Source: Novipirellula herctigrandis
Lineage (GTDB): Bacteria > Planctomycetota > Planctomycetia > Pirellulales > Pirellulaceae
DNA length: 64,000 bases
Assembly: GCA_007859835.1 (NCBI GenBank)
Contig: SJPJ01000001.1
Span: forward strand, 8,284,329-8,348,328
Direction of reading: 5' to 3'
Part shown: one piece after another, positions 18,876 through 27,079 of the stretch
Layout of the letters: each line of letters begins with the position of its first letter
How positions within the stretch are numbered: the stretch's first letter is position 1
Notes under the pieces: model-generated
Seen by the model: the letters and a program-made list of their open reading frames with translations, nothing else
Database searches by the model: none
What the model was told of the DNA's origin: nothing
Program-made: the position numbers and the translations under genes

Positions 18876-19877
18876 TTAAAGACGCCTTGCAACCGACTCA
18901 CGACGCTGTAGTTCCGCTCTTAGAACCGGAAGCTTGCACGATCTACCTTGCATAAGCTCCACTAATCCCAATGCGGCTGCCTCACCCATCTCAATACCAG
19001 GCTGTCTAACTGTAGTCAGTGGGGGAGTCATAAACGCTGACTCGGCTTGGTCGTCAAAGCCGACGAGGGAGACGTCTTCTGGAACACGAATTCCTTGCCG
19101 GTGCAAAGCTAACCTCGCACCATAGGCGACCATATCGTTGGCACAAAAAACCGCAGTGAATGACTTTCCTCGCATCAGTAACGAGTTGATCGCTAAAATT
19201 CCAGACTGAGCTGAAAAATCGCCCTCGACTACGAGTTCAGGGTCGAGCTTAATCCCGGCATCCGAGAGTGCTTCGGAATACCCGTCGAACCTGCGATTCG
19301 CATCTTGATGATGTTCGATACCGCGGATCAGTGCGATGTTCCGATGACCGAAGTCGATTAAGTGCTTCGTTGCTTCAAAAGCTGCCGCAACGTTGTCAAT
19401 GTAGACGCACTGGCCTTCCCATCCGCTCAAATCTCTGCCCACGATAATCGTCGGCGAGCGTTCTTTTAACTCGGCCAGCTCCTTTCCAGGAAAGCCACCG
19501 AGAAGAAGAAGACCGTCTACTTTTCGGCCAAGCAGTGTTCGGATGACATCCAACTCGGTGCGTTCTTCCCACTGACCATCCGCAAAGATTGGCGAATAAC
19601 CGGTTCCGGAAAAACCCTTAATCACGCCCTGCATGATCATGTCGTAAAATGGGCTACCAATGTTTTGAGTGACAACGCCAACGGTCATCGAACGACCACT
19701 CGCAAGACTGCGAGCAAAGGCATTGGGCTGGTAACCCAGCGACTTCATCGCTTCGAGAACGTTGCTTCGCGTCTTGTGGTTAACGACCGACTTATCGTTG
19801 AGCACCCGCGAAACCGTGCTCTTCGAGACATTGGCTCGCTCGGCGATGTCGTTGATGGTGGTGTCGTTAACTTTCAT
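18876..19877 (-). CDS. LacI-family transcriptional regulator, 2
   Basis: 333-residue sugar-responsive regulator. The ATG at 19877 starts MKVNDTTINDIAERANVSKS, with helix-turn-helix (IAERANVSKSTVSRVLND) and hinge helix (TRSNVLEAMKSLGYQPNAFA) as in classical LacI/PurR. The effector domain has the family pattern TVGVVTQNIGSPFYDMI, GLLLLGGFPG, TAVFCANDMVAYG and VSLVGFDDQAE. It is divergent from the GPH symporter at 20121. The 243-bp gap holds three copies of a GAAACCGGTTGC palindrome, one of them close to its own start, so autorepression plus repression of the transporter unit is strongly suggested. The inducer is unknown. Confidence 0.95.
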   Translation of the reverse strand: MKVNDTTINDIAERANVSKSTVSRVLNDKSVVNHKTRSNVLEAMKSLGYQPNAFARSLASGRSMTVGVVTQNIGSPFYDMIMQGVIKGFSGTGYSPIFADGQWEERTELDVIRTLLGRKVDGLLLLGGFPGKELAELKERSPTIIVGRDLSGWEGQCVYIDNVAAAFEATKHLIDFGHRNIALIRGIEHHQDANRRFDGYSEALSDAGIKLDPELVVEGDFSAQSGILAINSLLMRGKSFTAVFCANDMVAYGARLALHRQGIRVPEDVSLVGFDDQAESAFMTPPLTTVRQPGIEMGEAAALGLVELMQGRSCKLPVLRAELQRRESVARRL

Positions 19878-19903
19878 GGATTTACGTCGGCGAAAGGGCT
19901 CTT

Positions 19904-19915
19904 GCAACCGGTTTC
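19904..19915. promoter_or_regulatory. LacI-type operator GCAACCGGTTTC, site 1
   Basis: GCAACCGGTTTC has the AACCGGTT palindromic core. It lies 27 bp upstream of the regulator start, well placed for autorepression. Confidence 0.8.
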
Positions 19916-19944
19916 ATTAATAGTAGGCGAATTGCCCAAGGTTT

Positions 19945-19956
19945 GCAACCGGTTTC
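19945..19956. promoter_or_regulatory. LacI-type operator GCAACCGGTTTC, site 2
   Basis: Exact repeat of site 1 in the same orientation, 41 bp away (about four helical turns), so two bound dimers would lie on the same DNA face. Confidence 0.8.
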
Positions 19957-20009
19957 TTTTCGGTTTTCATGAAATACGATAAAAATAGCTGTTGGGGCCA
20001 TGTTTTATT

Positions 20010-20021
20010 GAAACCGGTTGC
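20010..20021. promoter_or_regulatory. LacI-type operator GAAACCGGTTGC, site 3
   Basis: Reverse-orientation copy of sites 1 and 2, 99 bp before the symporter start and 65 bp from site 2. Placement near the transporter promoter suggests repression of the 20121-25499 unit. Confidence 0.8.
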
Positions 20022-20120
20022 AGGTTGGTGTACTTTAATGGGGTGCACAAGGGGGAGTCGCCGGCTTTGCAAAGGAACCGGGTGCTTGCTTCTTGGTGCC
20101 CATTTCTAAATTTCCCAGCG

Positions 20121-21923
20121 ATGAAGGCTATAACCGTGTCCTCTTCAGAAATTCCAGAGGCAGGATCGTCAGCAGACAAGACGCTGAAGGAGAGCCTCGA
20201 TAAGGAGAGCCTCGATAACGCCCTGAGCAGTAACGCCCTGAGCAGTAACGCCCTGAGCAGTAACGCCCTGGGCAGTAGTGCCCTGAGCAGTAACGCCCTG
20301 AGCGTTGGCGAAAAGGTGGGCTACGGATTGGGGGACACCGCCTCGAATCTCTATTGGAAGACGTTTGAATTCTTTTTGATGTACTTCTACACCGATGTTT
20401 TCGGCCTGACCGCGAAATCCGCGGGCGGGATGATGCTGATCACTCGGATATGGGACGCGATCAACGATCCCATTGTCGGATACTTGGCTGACCGCACGCG
20501 TACGGCTTGGGGAAGGTTTCGCCCGTATCTCGTTTGGATGTCCGTTCCGCTTGCGATTACCGGTTGCCTTACCTTCTACACCCCCGACCTCAGTCCATCG
20601 GGCAAGCTGGCCTACGCCTACGTTACCTACACGCTTGTGATGATTGCATACACAGCGATCAACATTCCCTATGGAGCGTTGATGGGTGTGATCTCATCAA
20701 GTTCATTGGAACGGACGAGCGTATCGACTTATCGGTTTGTGGCCGCATTCATTGGTGGAATCGTTGTCCAATATTTTACGTTGGACTTGGTCGCGATTTT
20801 TGGTGGCGGTATCGACACGATGGTGGTGGATGGTGTTGAAAAAGGAAAGGTTGTTAACGAACAAGCTGGGTTTTTCTGGACGATGGTCATCTTTTCGATG
20901 GCCGCTGTGATTCTATTTCTGATCACATTCGCCACGACAAAGGAGCGAGTCCAACCGGAATCCGAGGCGGAGTCCACTTTTCGCGCGGACCTTCATTTCG
21001 TCCTCACCAGTTTTAAATTTCATCAGATCATGTTGATCGGATTGACTTCGCTAGCGCTGCTGGCGACGGCACTCAGTCCCGATACGCTGTACTGGATTCT
21101 TGCCGGCTATCTATCGCTTAGCGTACTCGCATTGGTTGTGCGATTCGTCGCTTTGACTGTGGCGGGCAATGACAACCATCATTCAACATTTGAGCAAGAT
21201 TTCAATGACTTGCTAACGAATCGGCCTTGGATGGTGTTGTTCGGATTCGGCCTGATGCAGTTGATGGGAGCGTTTGTTCGTGGCGGTGCCATTCTTTACT
21301 ACTTCAAGTACTACTGTGGTGATGCCGGATACGCACCGGCTTTTTGGGTGTCGGGAAGCTTTGCCGCAATCGCCGGCATGCTGTTGACCAAGCGGTTGAC
21401 CAGTATTTTTGGCAAAAAAAAACTGATGATCTTGATGAACATCGGCGTCGCCGTAACGACAGCCGTGTTCATTTTATTGGGTCCCGAGCAAATCGTTTGG
21501 ATGTTTGCGTTTCATATCGCCGCATCGTTCATCGGTGGGCCCAGTCCGGTGTTGCTGTGGGCGATGTACGCTGATGCCGCGGATTATTCGGAATGGAAGA
21601 ATCATCGTCGCGCGACGGGCTTGTTATTTTCCGCCGCCACATTCTCTCAAAAGCTGGGCTGTGCAATTGGGGCAGCGATGACGGGTTTTGCGTTGGACTT
21701 CTATGACTACGCGCCGCCAATCGATGGCATGGACGTGACGCAATCCGATCATACGAAATTTGGCTTGTGCATGATGATGAGTTTGATTCCAGCCGTTTTT
21801 TACGTTTTAGCGGCCGCATGTTTAGTGTTCTACAACATCAGTGAACCAAAGCAGCGGCAGATCGAATCCGAATTGCAGGAGAGGAGACGACAAGAGTCAA
21901 ACGTTGTTCCCGAACCGTCATAG
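20121..21923 (+). CDS. GPH-family sugar:cation symporter (MFS)
   Basis: Inner-membrane symporter of the glycoside-pentoside-hexuronide type, importing an oligosaccharide or glycoside with a cation. I chose the ATG at 20121 because earlier in-frame codons run through operator site 3. After a 70-residue hydrophilic extension the protein shows VGYGLGDTASNLYWKTFEFF, the conserved first-helix region of GPH carriers, then about 12 membrane segments, with the RTRTAWGRFRPYLVW loop characteristic of the family. The N-terminal extension is built from 5-residue repeats encoded by a 15-bp array (20187-20306), which is unusual. The next gene begins 63 bp downstream and encodes a cytosolic enzyme candidate, suggesting uptake and intracellular breakdown of the same sugar. 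Confidence 0.9.
   Translation: MKAITVSSSEIPEAGSSADKTLKESLDKESLDNALSSNALSSNALSSNALGSSALSSNALSVGEKVGYGLGDTASNLYWKTFEFFLMYFYTDVFGLTAKSAGGMMLITRIWDAINDPIVGYLADRTRTAWGRFRPYLVWMSVPLAITGCLTFYTPDLSPSGKLAYAYVTYTLVMIAYTAINIPYGALMGVISSSSLERTSVSTYRFVAAFIGGIVVQYFTLDLVAIFGGGIDTMVVDGVEKGKVVNEQAGFFWTMVIFSMAAVILFLITFATTKERVQPESEAESTFRADLHFVLTSFKFHQIMLIGLTSLALLATALSPDTLYWILAGYLSLSVLALVVRFVALTVAGNDNHHSTFEQDFNDLLTNRPWMVLFGFGLMQLMGAFVRGGAILYYFKYYCGDAGYAPAFWVSGSFAAIAGMLLTKRLTSIFGKKKLMILMNIGVAVTTAVFILLGPEQIVWMFAFHIAASFIGGPSPVLLWAMYADAADYSEWKNHRRATGLLFSAATFSQKLGCAIGAAMTGFALDFYDYAPPIDGMDVTQSDHTKFGLCMMMSLIPAVFYVLAAACLVFYNISEPKQRQIESELQERRRQESNVVPEPS
20187..20306 (+). repeat. In-frame 15-bp tandem repeat array in the symporter gene
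   Basis: Two copies of AAGGAGAGCCTCGAT (20187-20216) are followed by five copies and a partial sixth of AACGCCCTGAGCAGT (20217-20306, copies 4-6 slightly diverged). The array encodes KESLD twice and NALSS-like pentapeptides six times. Because the unit is a multiple of three, copy-number change would alter length without frameshift. Confidence 0.92.
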
Positions 21924-21986
21924 ACGCATCGTTTGAATGAAGTTAGCCATACCGCATCTAGCCACCCAGATCAGCAATCTTTTACC

Positions 21987-24900
21987 ATGACTCACGCTCT
22001 CGACATCAACGCCTACTCCAAAGCTGACCAAGCTCGAAGTACGGATCTGGACGCCAACGTGGTGGAAGGCCTGAATTCCGTGCAAGGATATTACATTCAG
22101 TCGCAAGGAGAGAGTTGGTACAAAATTGCAAACAGTCATCTGATGCCGGACTTCTTTGTCAGTCAAGTTAGTGCCAGTGATCATTGGATGTTCATTTCAA
22201 GCCGAGGTGCTCTTTCGGCCGGTCGGAAGAATCCTGATTCAGCGATCTTTCCCTATTATTGTGCGGATAAGCTGTTGGACATGGCGGGCAGTACGGGGGC
22301 GAAAACAATTATCCGAATCCCATTGCCCAACCATCAACATACGTTTTGGCATCCGTTTGCCGATAGCGTGACTGGCGATGCGTCCATTCGTCGAAACCTC
22401 TACAAGAACGAACTCGGCAACAAACTCATTCTTGAGGAGATCCATGGTTCTTTTCAACTGGCGTTTCGTTACCAATGGTCGTTCGGCAACCGATTTGGTT
22501 TTATTCGGTCATCCCGGCTTAGCAACCTAAGCTCGTCAAGCCGGACAGTGTCGTTTATTGATGGAATTCAAAACGTAATGCCGTATGGGTTGGGCCGAAA
22601 TTTTCAATTGCGGTTTAGCAACTTGGGGGACGCCTATAAAAAGAACGAGCTCGTCGACGGATCCACCTTGGGGATCTATTACCTGAGTTCAATTCCAACG
22701 GATCGTGCCGAACCAAGCGAAGGACTTCGTGCGACGACCGTTTGGCAGCAGGGGCTTGATCAACCCGTTGTGTTGCTCAGTTCCCATCAACTAGAGCGGT
22801 TTGAACGGGGGCAACCACTTAGCACGGAAACCAACATCCGAGCCCGTCGCGGAGCCTACTTTGTGTCGGCTGAAATGGATTTGGTCGGCAATGGTGAAGC
22901 GGATTGGCGGATCCTCTCCGACGTCAATCAAGATCAAACAGACGTCATTAATTTACGTCGCCAGATTACTGACTCGCCGAGCATTGCAAGCGAAATCGAC
23001 CAAGACATTGCCGACAACTCCGATCAACTCTTAGCGATCGTATCTGCAGCGGACGGTCGCCAACTTGGCGAGGATCGTTTGCGTGTCCATCGTCATCAAT
23101 CAAACGTGTTGTTCAACGTGATGCGTGGAGGGATTCCCTCGGATGGATACTTGATCGATCCTGTTGACCTGCTTTCGCATATTCGCAATTTCAGTAAATC
23201 CGCGTTCCAAAGAAATCTTCCGCTGCTCAATGGGCTTACGGGCCCTTGTGAGTTCCGTGAAGTTCAACGCTTAGTTAACCAAACCAACGACCCCGATTTG
23301 ATTCGTATTGTTGCAGAGTATTTGCCGTTCACGTTCAGTCGGCGGCATGGCGATCCGACACGCCCTTGGAACTCCTTTTCGATCGACTTACTTGCAGCCG
23401 ATGGATCGCAAAACCTGAGCTATCAAGGCAATTGGCGAGATATTTTTCAAAATTGGGAGGCGCTTTCTCTTTCCTATCCAGATTTTATTGGAGGGGTCGT
23501 TCTGCGGTTTGTGAATGCATCCACCGCCGATGGTTACAATCCTTATCGGCTAACCAAACATGGGTTCGATTGGGAATCCCCCGATCCGAATGACCCTTGG
23601 GCAAACATTGGCTATTGGGGTGACCACCAGATCATCTATCTACTGAAACTGCTGGAGTGGTCCCGCCGTTTCGATCCTTCGCGACTTACTCAATGGCTGG
23701 ACGCTGAAGTAGGTGCTTATGCTCAAGTTCCGTATCGCATTCGACCTTTCCAAGACATTTGCCGAGACCCTCATAACACAATTGATTATGACCATGTTTT
23801 GGCAAGCCAGATCGAGAAACGAGTGGAAGCAATTGGCGCGGATGGGAAACTGTTGCAAGGCCCTGGTGGCGGCCCATGTCACGTCACTCTGCTAGAGAAA
23901 TTGCTGGTTCCAGCATTGGTCAAGATTACGAATTTCGTCCCGGAAGGAGGTGTTTGGCTTAACACGCAACGGCCTGAATGGAATGATGCCAACAACGCGT
24001 TGGTCGGACGGGGACTTTCGATGGTAACCGTGTGTTACATGCGCCGTTTCTTGGCGTTCATGGTCCAGTGGTTGTCGATCGATGGAGTGCCCGAGTCGTG
24101 TTTGGTTTCGAATGACGTCGCTGGTCTGTTGAAGCAAGTTGCTGCGATCGTAAACCAATATAGCAACGCATTTAATCAACCGATGTCCGATCAAATTCGA
24201 AAACAGATGGTCGATGCTCTTTCAACCGCCGGTTCCGACTATCGTCAGCATCTATACAACAATGGCTTGTCGGAAGGGAAAGAAGCGATTGTCGTTAGTG
24301 ATTGCCAAGAGTTCTTTCGTCAATGTTTGGTGATGTTGGATCATACGATTCGTTCAAATCGACGTTCCGACGGGCTCTACCACTCCTATAATCTGCTTTC
24401 ACTTGACGATAACGGTGCATGCATCCAACCTCTTTACGAGATGTTGGAAGGGCAAGTCGCTGTGTTAAGCAGCGGAATACTTTCTGCGTCCGAGGCGGTT
24501 GAAGTTTTGGACGCATTGCGGGCGAGCAAGATTTATCGCGAGGACCAGCGGAGCTACATGCTCTATCCGGATCGTGAATTGCCGACTTTCCTTGAGAAAA
24601 ATGTCATTGCCGCTACCTCGGTTGCACGGTCTGAGCTTATCCAACGGTTGATCGCCGATGGCGACACGTCGGTGGTAAGAGCGGACGTTGATGGAGAGGT
24701 CCATTTTAACGGCGATTTCCGCAACGCTTGTCAATTAGCAGAAGCATTATCGATCTTGTCGAAGGACGAGAAATATGCCGAGCTGATCTGTCAACAACGC
24801 CAACGACTCTATGAGATCTTTGAGCAAACCTTTAGCCATTCGGACTTCACAGGGCGTTCGGGAACTTTCTTTGCCTATGAAGGCTTGGGGTCGATCTATT

Positions 24901-25499
24901 GGCACATGGTCTCAAAACTAGCGCATGCGACGATCGAAAATGTGGTTTCTGCAAAGAACGCGTCGTGTGACACCTCCATCATTGACCGCTTGCATCAACA
25001 CTACCGAGAAATTCGTGATGGACTTGGATTGAACAAATCGCCCGATCAATACGGGGCATTTCCATCGGATCCGTATTCACACACACCTAAACACGCAGGC
25101 GTTCAGCAGCCAGGCATGACTGGACAAGTCAAGGAAGATATCTTGTGCCGATTGACTGAAATCGGAGTGCGTATTGATGGCGGAATACTTTCGTTTGACC
25201 CCGTGTTACTAGAGACGCAAGAGTTCCTGAGTGCCGATTCGGAATTGCAGTTTTATAACCAGCACGGGCATCGAACCGAAATCGTCGTTTCAGCGGAGGA
25301 GTTTGCGTTTACACTTTGCCAAATTCCGGTCGTCTACCGCCGCAGTAGTGAACGACAATTGACCGTTCACTTTGCGACGTCCGAATCGACCACTCGTGAA
25401 AGCCTCAGCCTGAACGCCGAGGAATCCGCAAGCATTTTTCTGCGAAAAGGTCAGATCACGAGGATTGATGTTCACTTTGATCCTGCGAATTGCGTTTAA
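21987..25499 (+). CDS. Large cytosolic protein, possible GH94/GH149-like glycoside phosphorylase
   Basis: 1170 residues, no signal peptide and no membrane segment, so probably cytoplasmic. The ATG at 21987 is preferred over an upstream TTG at 21933. The N-terminal third contains SDHWMFISSRGALSAGRKNP and reads as a beta-sandwich-type region. The middle resembles an (alpha/alpha)6 barrel, with RPEWNDANNALVG near residue 660 recalling the catalytic Asp segment (WND) of GH94-type phosphorylases, and DPHNTIDYDH earlier. The length is close to that of beta-1,3-glucan phosphorylases such as GH149. Co-transcription with a GPH symporter fits import then phosphorolysis. I recognise the general pattern but cannot prove the family; a cytosolic hydrolase is the main alternative. 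Confidence 0.5.
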   Translation: MTHALDINAYSKADQARSTDLDANVVEGLNSVQGYYIQSQGESWYKIANSHLMPDFFVSQVSASDHWMFISSRGALSAGRKNPDSAIFPYYCADKLLDMAGSTGAKTIIRIPLPNHQHTFWHPFADSVTGDASIRRNLYKNELGNKLILEEIHGSFQLAFRYQWSFGNRFGFIRSSRLSNLSSSSRTVSFIDGIQNVMPYGLGRNFQLRFSNLGDAYKKNELVDGSTLGIYYLSSIPTDRAEPSEGLRATTVWQQGLDQPVVLLSSHQLERFERGQPLSTETNIRARRGAYFVSAEMDLVGNGEADWRILSDVNQDQTDVINLRRQITDSPSIASEIDQDIADNSDQLLAIVSAADGRQLGEDRLRVHRHQSNVLFNVMRGGIPSDGYLIDPVDLLSHIRNFSKSAFQRNLPLLNGLTGPCEFREVQRLVNQTNDPDLIRIVAEYLPFTFSRRHGDPTRPWNSFSIDLLAADGSQNLSYQGNWRDIFQNWEALSLSYPDFIGGVVLRFVNASTADGYNPYRLTKHGFDWESPDPNDPWANIGYWGDHQIIYLLKLLEWSRRFDPSRLTQWLDAEVGAYAQVPYRIRPFQDICRDPHNTIDYDHVLASQIEKRVEAIGADGKLLQGPGGGPCHVTLLEKLLVPALVKITNFVPEGGVWLNTQRPEWNDANNALVGRGLSMVTVCYMRRFLAFMVQWLSIDGVPESCLVSNDVAGLLKQVAAIVNQYSNAFNQPMSDQIRKQMVDALSTAGSDYRQHLYNNGLSEGKEAIVVSDCQEFFRQCLVMLDHTIRSNRRSDGLYHSYNLLSLDDNGACIQPLYEMLEGQVAVLSSGILSASEAVEVLDALRASKIYREDQRSYMLYPDRELPTFLEKNVIAATSVARSELIQRLIADGDTSVVRADVDGEVHFNGDFRNACQLAEALSILSKDEKYAELICQQRQRLYEIFEQTFSHSDFTGRSGTFFAYEGLGSIYWHMVSKLAHATIENVVSAKNASCDTSIIDRLHQHYREIRDGLGLNKSPDQYGAFPSDPYSHTPKHAGVQQPGMTGQVKEDILCRLTEIGVRIDGGILSFDPVLLETQEFLSADSELQFYNQHGHRTEIVVSAEEFAFTLCQIPVVYRRSSERQLTVHFATSESTTRESLSLNAEESASIFLRKGQITRIDVHFDPANCV

Positions 25500-25619
25500 A
25501 GTTGGATCGCAAGTGGCCGCCCAATACATTGTCTTTACGCAATGTTGCGACCGATAATGGTCGCGAAAATGGTGGGACGCTTTTCGAGATGCACGCAACC
25601 TTTTTGACACGCCTGCCGC

Positions 25620-26567
25620 TTAGCGATCAGCTACTGTAACCGTAACGCTGCGATGATCGGACCCAATCTCAGGACCAACTTTGCGTTCTACGTACGCCAG
25701 TTCTCCGCTCGTCATGACATGATCGAGTACTAATCCGAAGGGAAACAGTGGGAAACGATACCAAGTAGGAGTGACATCCCATCGACCACTCGTTCGCCGC
25801 AATTCGCTAAGGGATTGGAACTCATTGAAATGAGGTGACCAAGGAGTCACGTTCAGGTCGCCCACCAGAATGATCGGCAATTCCGGGGTTTGTCGTTTTG
25901 ACTTTCGAATCATGTTGGCTAGTTGCATCAGATGATCGTTCCGACGTGCGAATCCGCGAGCCCCGATTGGTGGAAAAGTGTGTGTGACAAAGATGCGACG
26001 CGCACCGGTCGGCGTCTTGATTGTCGCTGTGATCGACTCGATTGACGAATTCAGGGTGAACGTTGCCGCGTCCTCGATGGGGAAACGCGAATACAACCCA
26101 ATTCCAAAGTTTCCAGCATCTTGTGGTCGCGTAATCGAGTAGGGATGCGACGTCCCAAAATCGTTCCTTAGCCGGTAGGACAATGGTGAACTCAATTCTA
26201 AAATGGCAAACACGTCTGGATCGCCACTATGTAAATCCGCAACAATTTCGTCGTGCCGATCATTTTGCGTCAGCACGTTTGCCAGGGTGATTGTTAGAGT
26301 ATCCGCAGTTGTCTCTCTATCAACCGCATTTGAGTTTTCGCCGCAAAGCCATGCGGTATGGTTAAGTACACAAACCAGCATCGCGATTGCCCAAACCCAA
26401 CGACGAAAAACAATGCACAGCCCCAGCAATATCGCCAGTGCAAGGCATTGTTGCACACGCAAATTCGCCAATAGATCCGCAAACCAATGATGCGCTGCGA
26501 ACAGGGTCACAAACGCGATTGTTAAAAGCACGATCGATGAAAATCGCGTAATGTCCCAGAGGACCAT
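25620..26567 (-). CDS. Membrane-anchored endonuclease/exonuclease/phosphatase (EEP) family protein
   Basis: About 315 residues. I prefer the ATG at 26567, preceded by GAAGAG, over a GTG at 26621. The N-terminus has three closely packed hydrophobic helices (about 8-85). The C-terminal EEP domain has ANVLTQND, FAILELSSPL, FGIGLYSRFP, the catalytic HTFPP, GDLNVTPWS with Asp-x-Asn, and the terminal SDHRSVTV. These are the metal and catalytic residues of the DNase I-like fold. Proteins with this layout act outside or at the membrane on nucleic acids or phosphoesters; the substrate is not evident. It lies 148 bp downstream of the small membrane protein and may share its transcript. Confidence 0.9.
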   Translation of the reverse strand: MVLWDITRFSSIVLLTIAFVTLFAAHHWFADLLANLRVQQCLALAILLGLCIVFRRWVWAIAMLVCVLNHTAWLCGENSNAVDRETTADTLTITLANVLTQNDRHDEIVADLHSGDPDVFAILELSSPLSYRLRNDFGTSHPYSITRPQDAGNFGIGLYSRFPIEDAATFTLNSSIESITATIKTPTGARRIFVTHTFPPIGARGFARRNDHLMQLANMIRKSKRQTPELPIILVGDLNVTPWSPHFNEFQSLSELRRTSGRWDVTPTWYRFPLFPFGLVLDHVMTSGELAYVERKVGPEIGSDHRSVTVTVADR

Positions 26568-26715
26568 GTTGGCTCTTCGATGTGACTTGTTCTTCGCAGT
26601 CGTTTCCAAGCTATCTACCACTGTGAGAGACCTTGTAGGATGGCGATGCCTCGCCGAGAATACAGAGAATCACGCGGAGGTACCACCGCATTCACGTATG
26701 TCGCATCCCGTTTCT

Positions 26716-26934
26716 CTACGGCTTCATGATCATGCGAATCACTTTGGCAATCAGAAACAGCCACGGCGTCGCATGAAGCACTAAATCGAAGATGTCGATC
26801 GGCTTGCGGAGCGTTCCTGCTACGAGCATTTTAAGTTTTTCCCAAATATGTGGTTCGGGAAAAAAAGGAGCCAATCCCAATGTCAACGCTGCCACGACAA
26901 ACAAAATCATCGGCGTTCGGTCTATCCAATTCAT
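26716..26934 (-). CDS. Small two-helix membrane protein (often labelled RND transporter)
   Basis: 72 residues starting MNWIDRTPMILFVVAALTLG. There are two membrane segments (about 8-25 and 50-68) joined by the conserved loop FFPEPHIWEKLKMLVAGTL, followed by KPIDIFDLVLHATPWL. Very similar short proteins are widespread in proteobacteria and carry the misleading label RND transporter; nothing here resembles a full RND pump. The frame is open upstream to 27288 but only the last 72 codons look coding. Function unknown. Confidence 0.85.
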   Translation of the reverse strand: MNWIDRTPMILFVVAALTLGLAPFFPEPHIWEKLKMLVAGTLRKPIDIFDLVLHATPWLFLIAKVIRMIMKP

Positions 26935-27079
26935 GTTGCTTTCCTTACGAAATGTCTCTTGTGTTATCCTTGTGCAGTGTACGCCAACCACTACCTTTGA
27001 AGTTTCCATCCAAATGATTGTGTGCCGAAGGCACTCGGGTGCGTTGACTCGCAAATCTATAATGCAAAACAAAGGGTGG

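Noticed and set aside
19992..20120. Extended TTG start for the GPH symporter
   Set aside because: It would translate operator site 3 and gives no conserved sequence; the ATG at 20121 is preferred.
26716..26934. RND efflux transporter
   Set aside because: Only 72 residues and two membrane helices; the common database label does not describe a pump.
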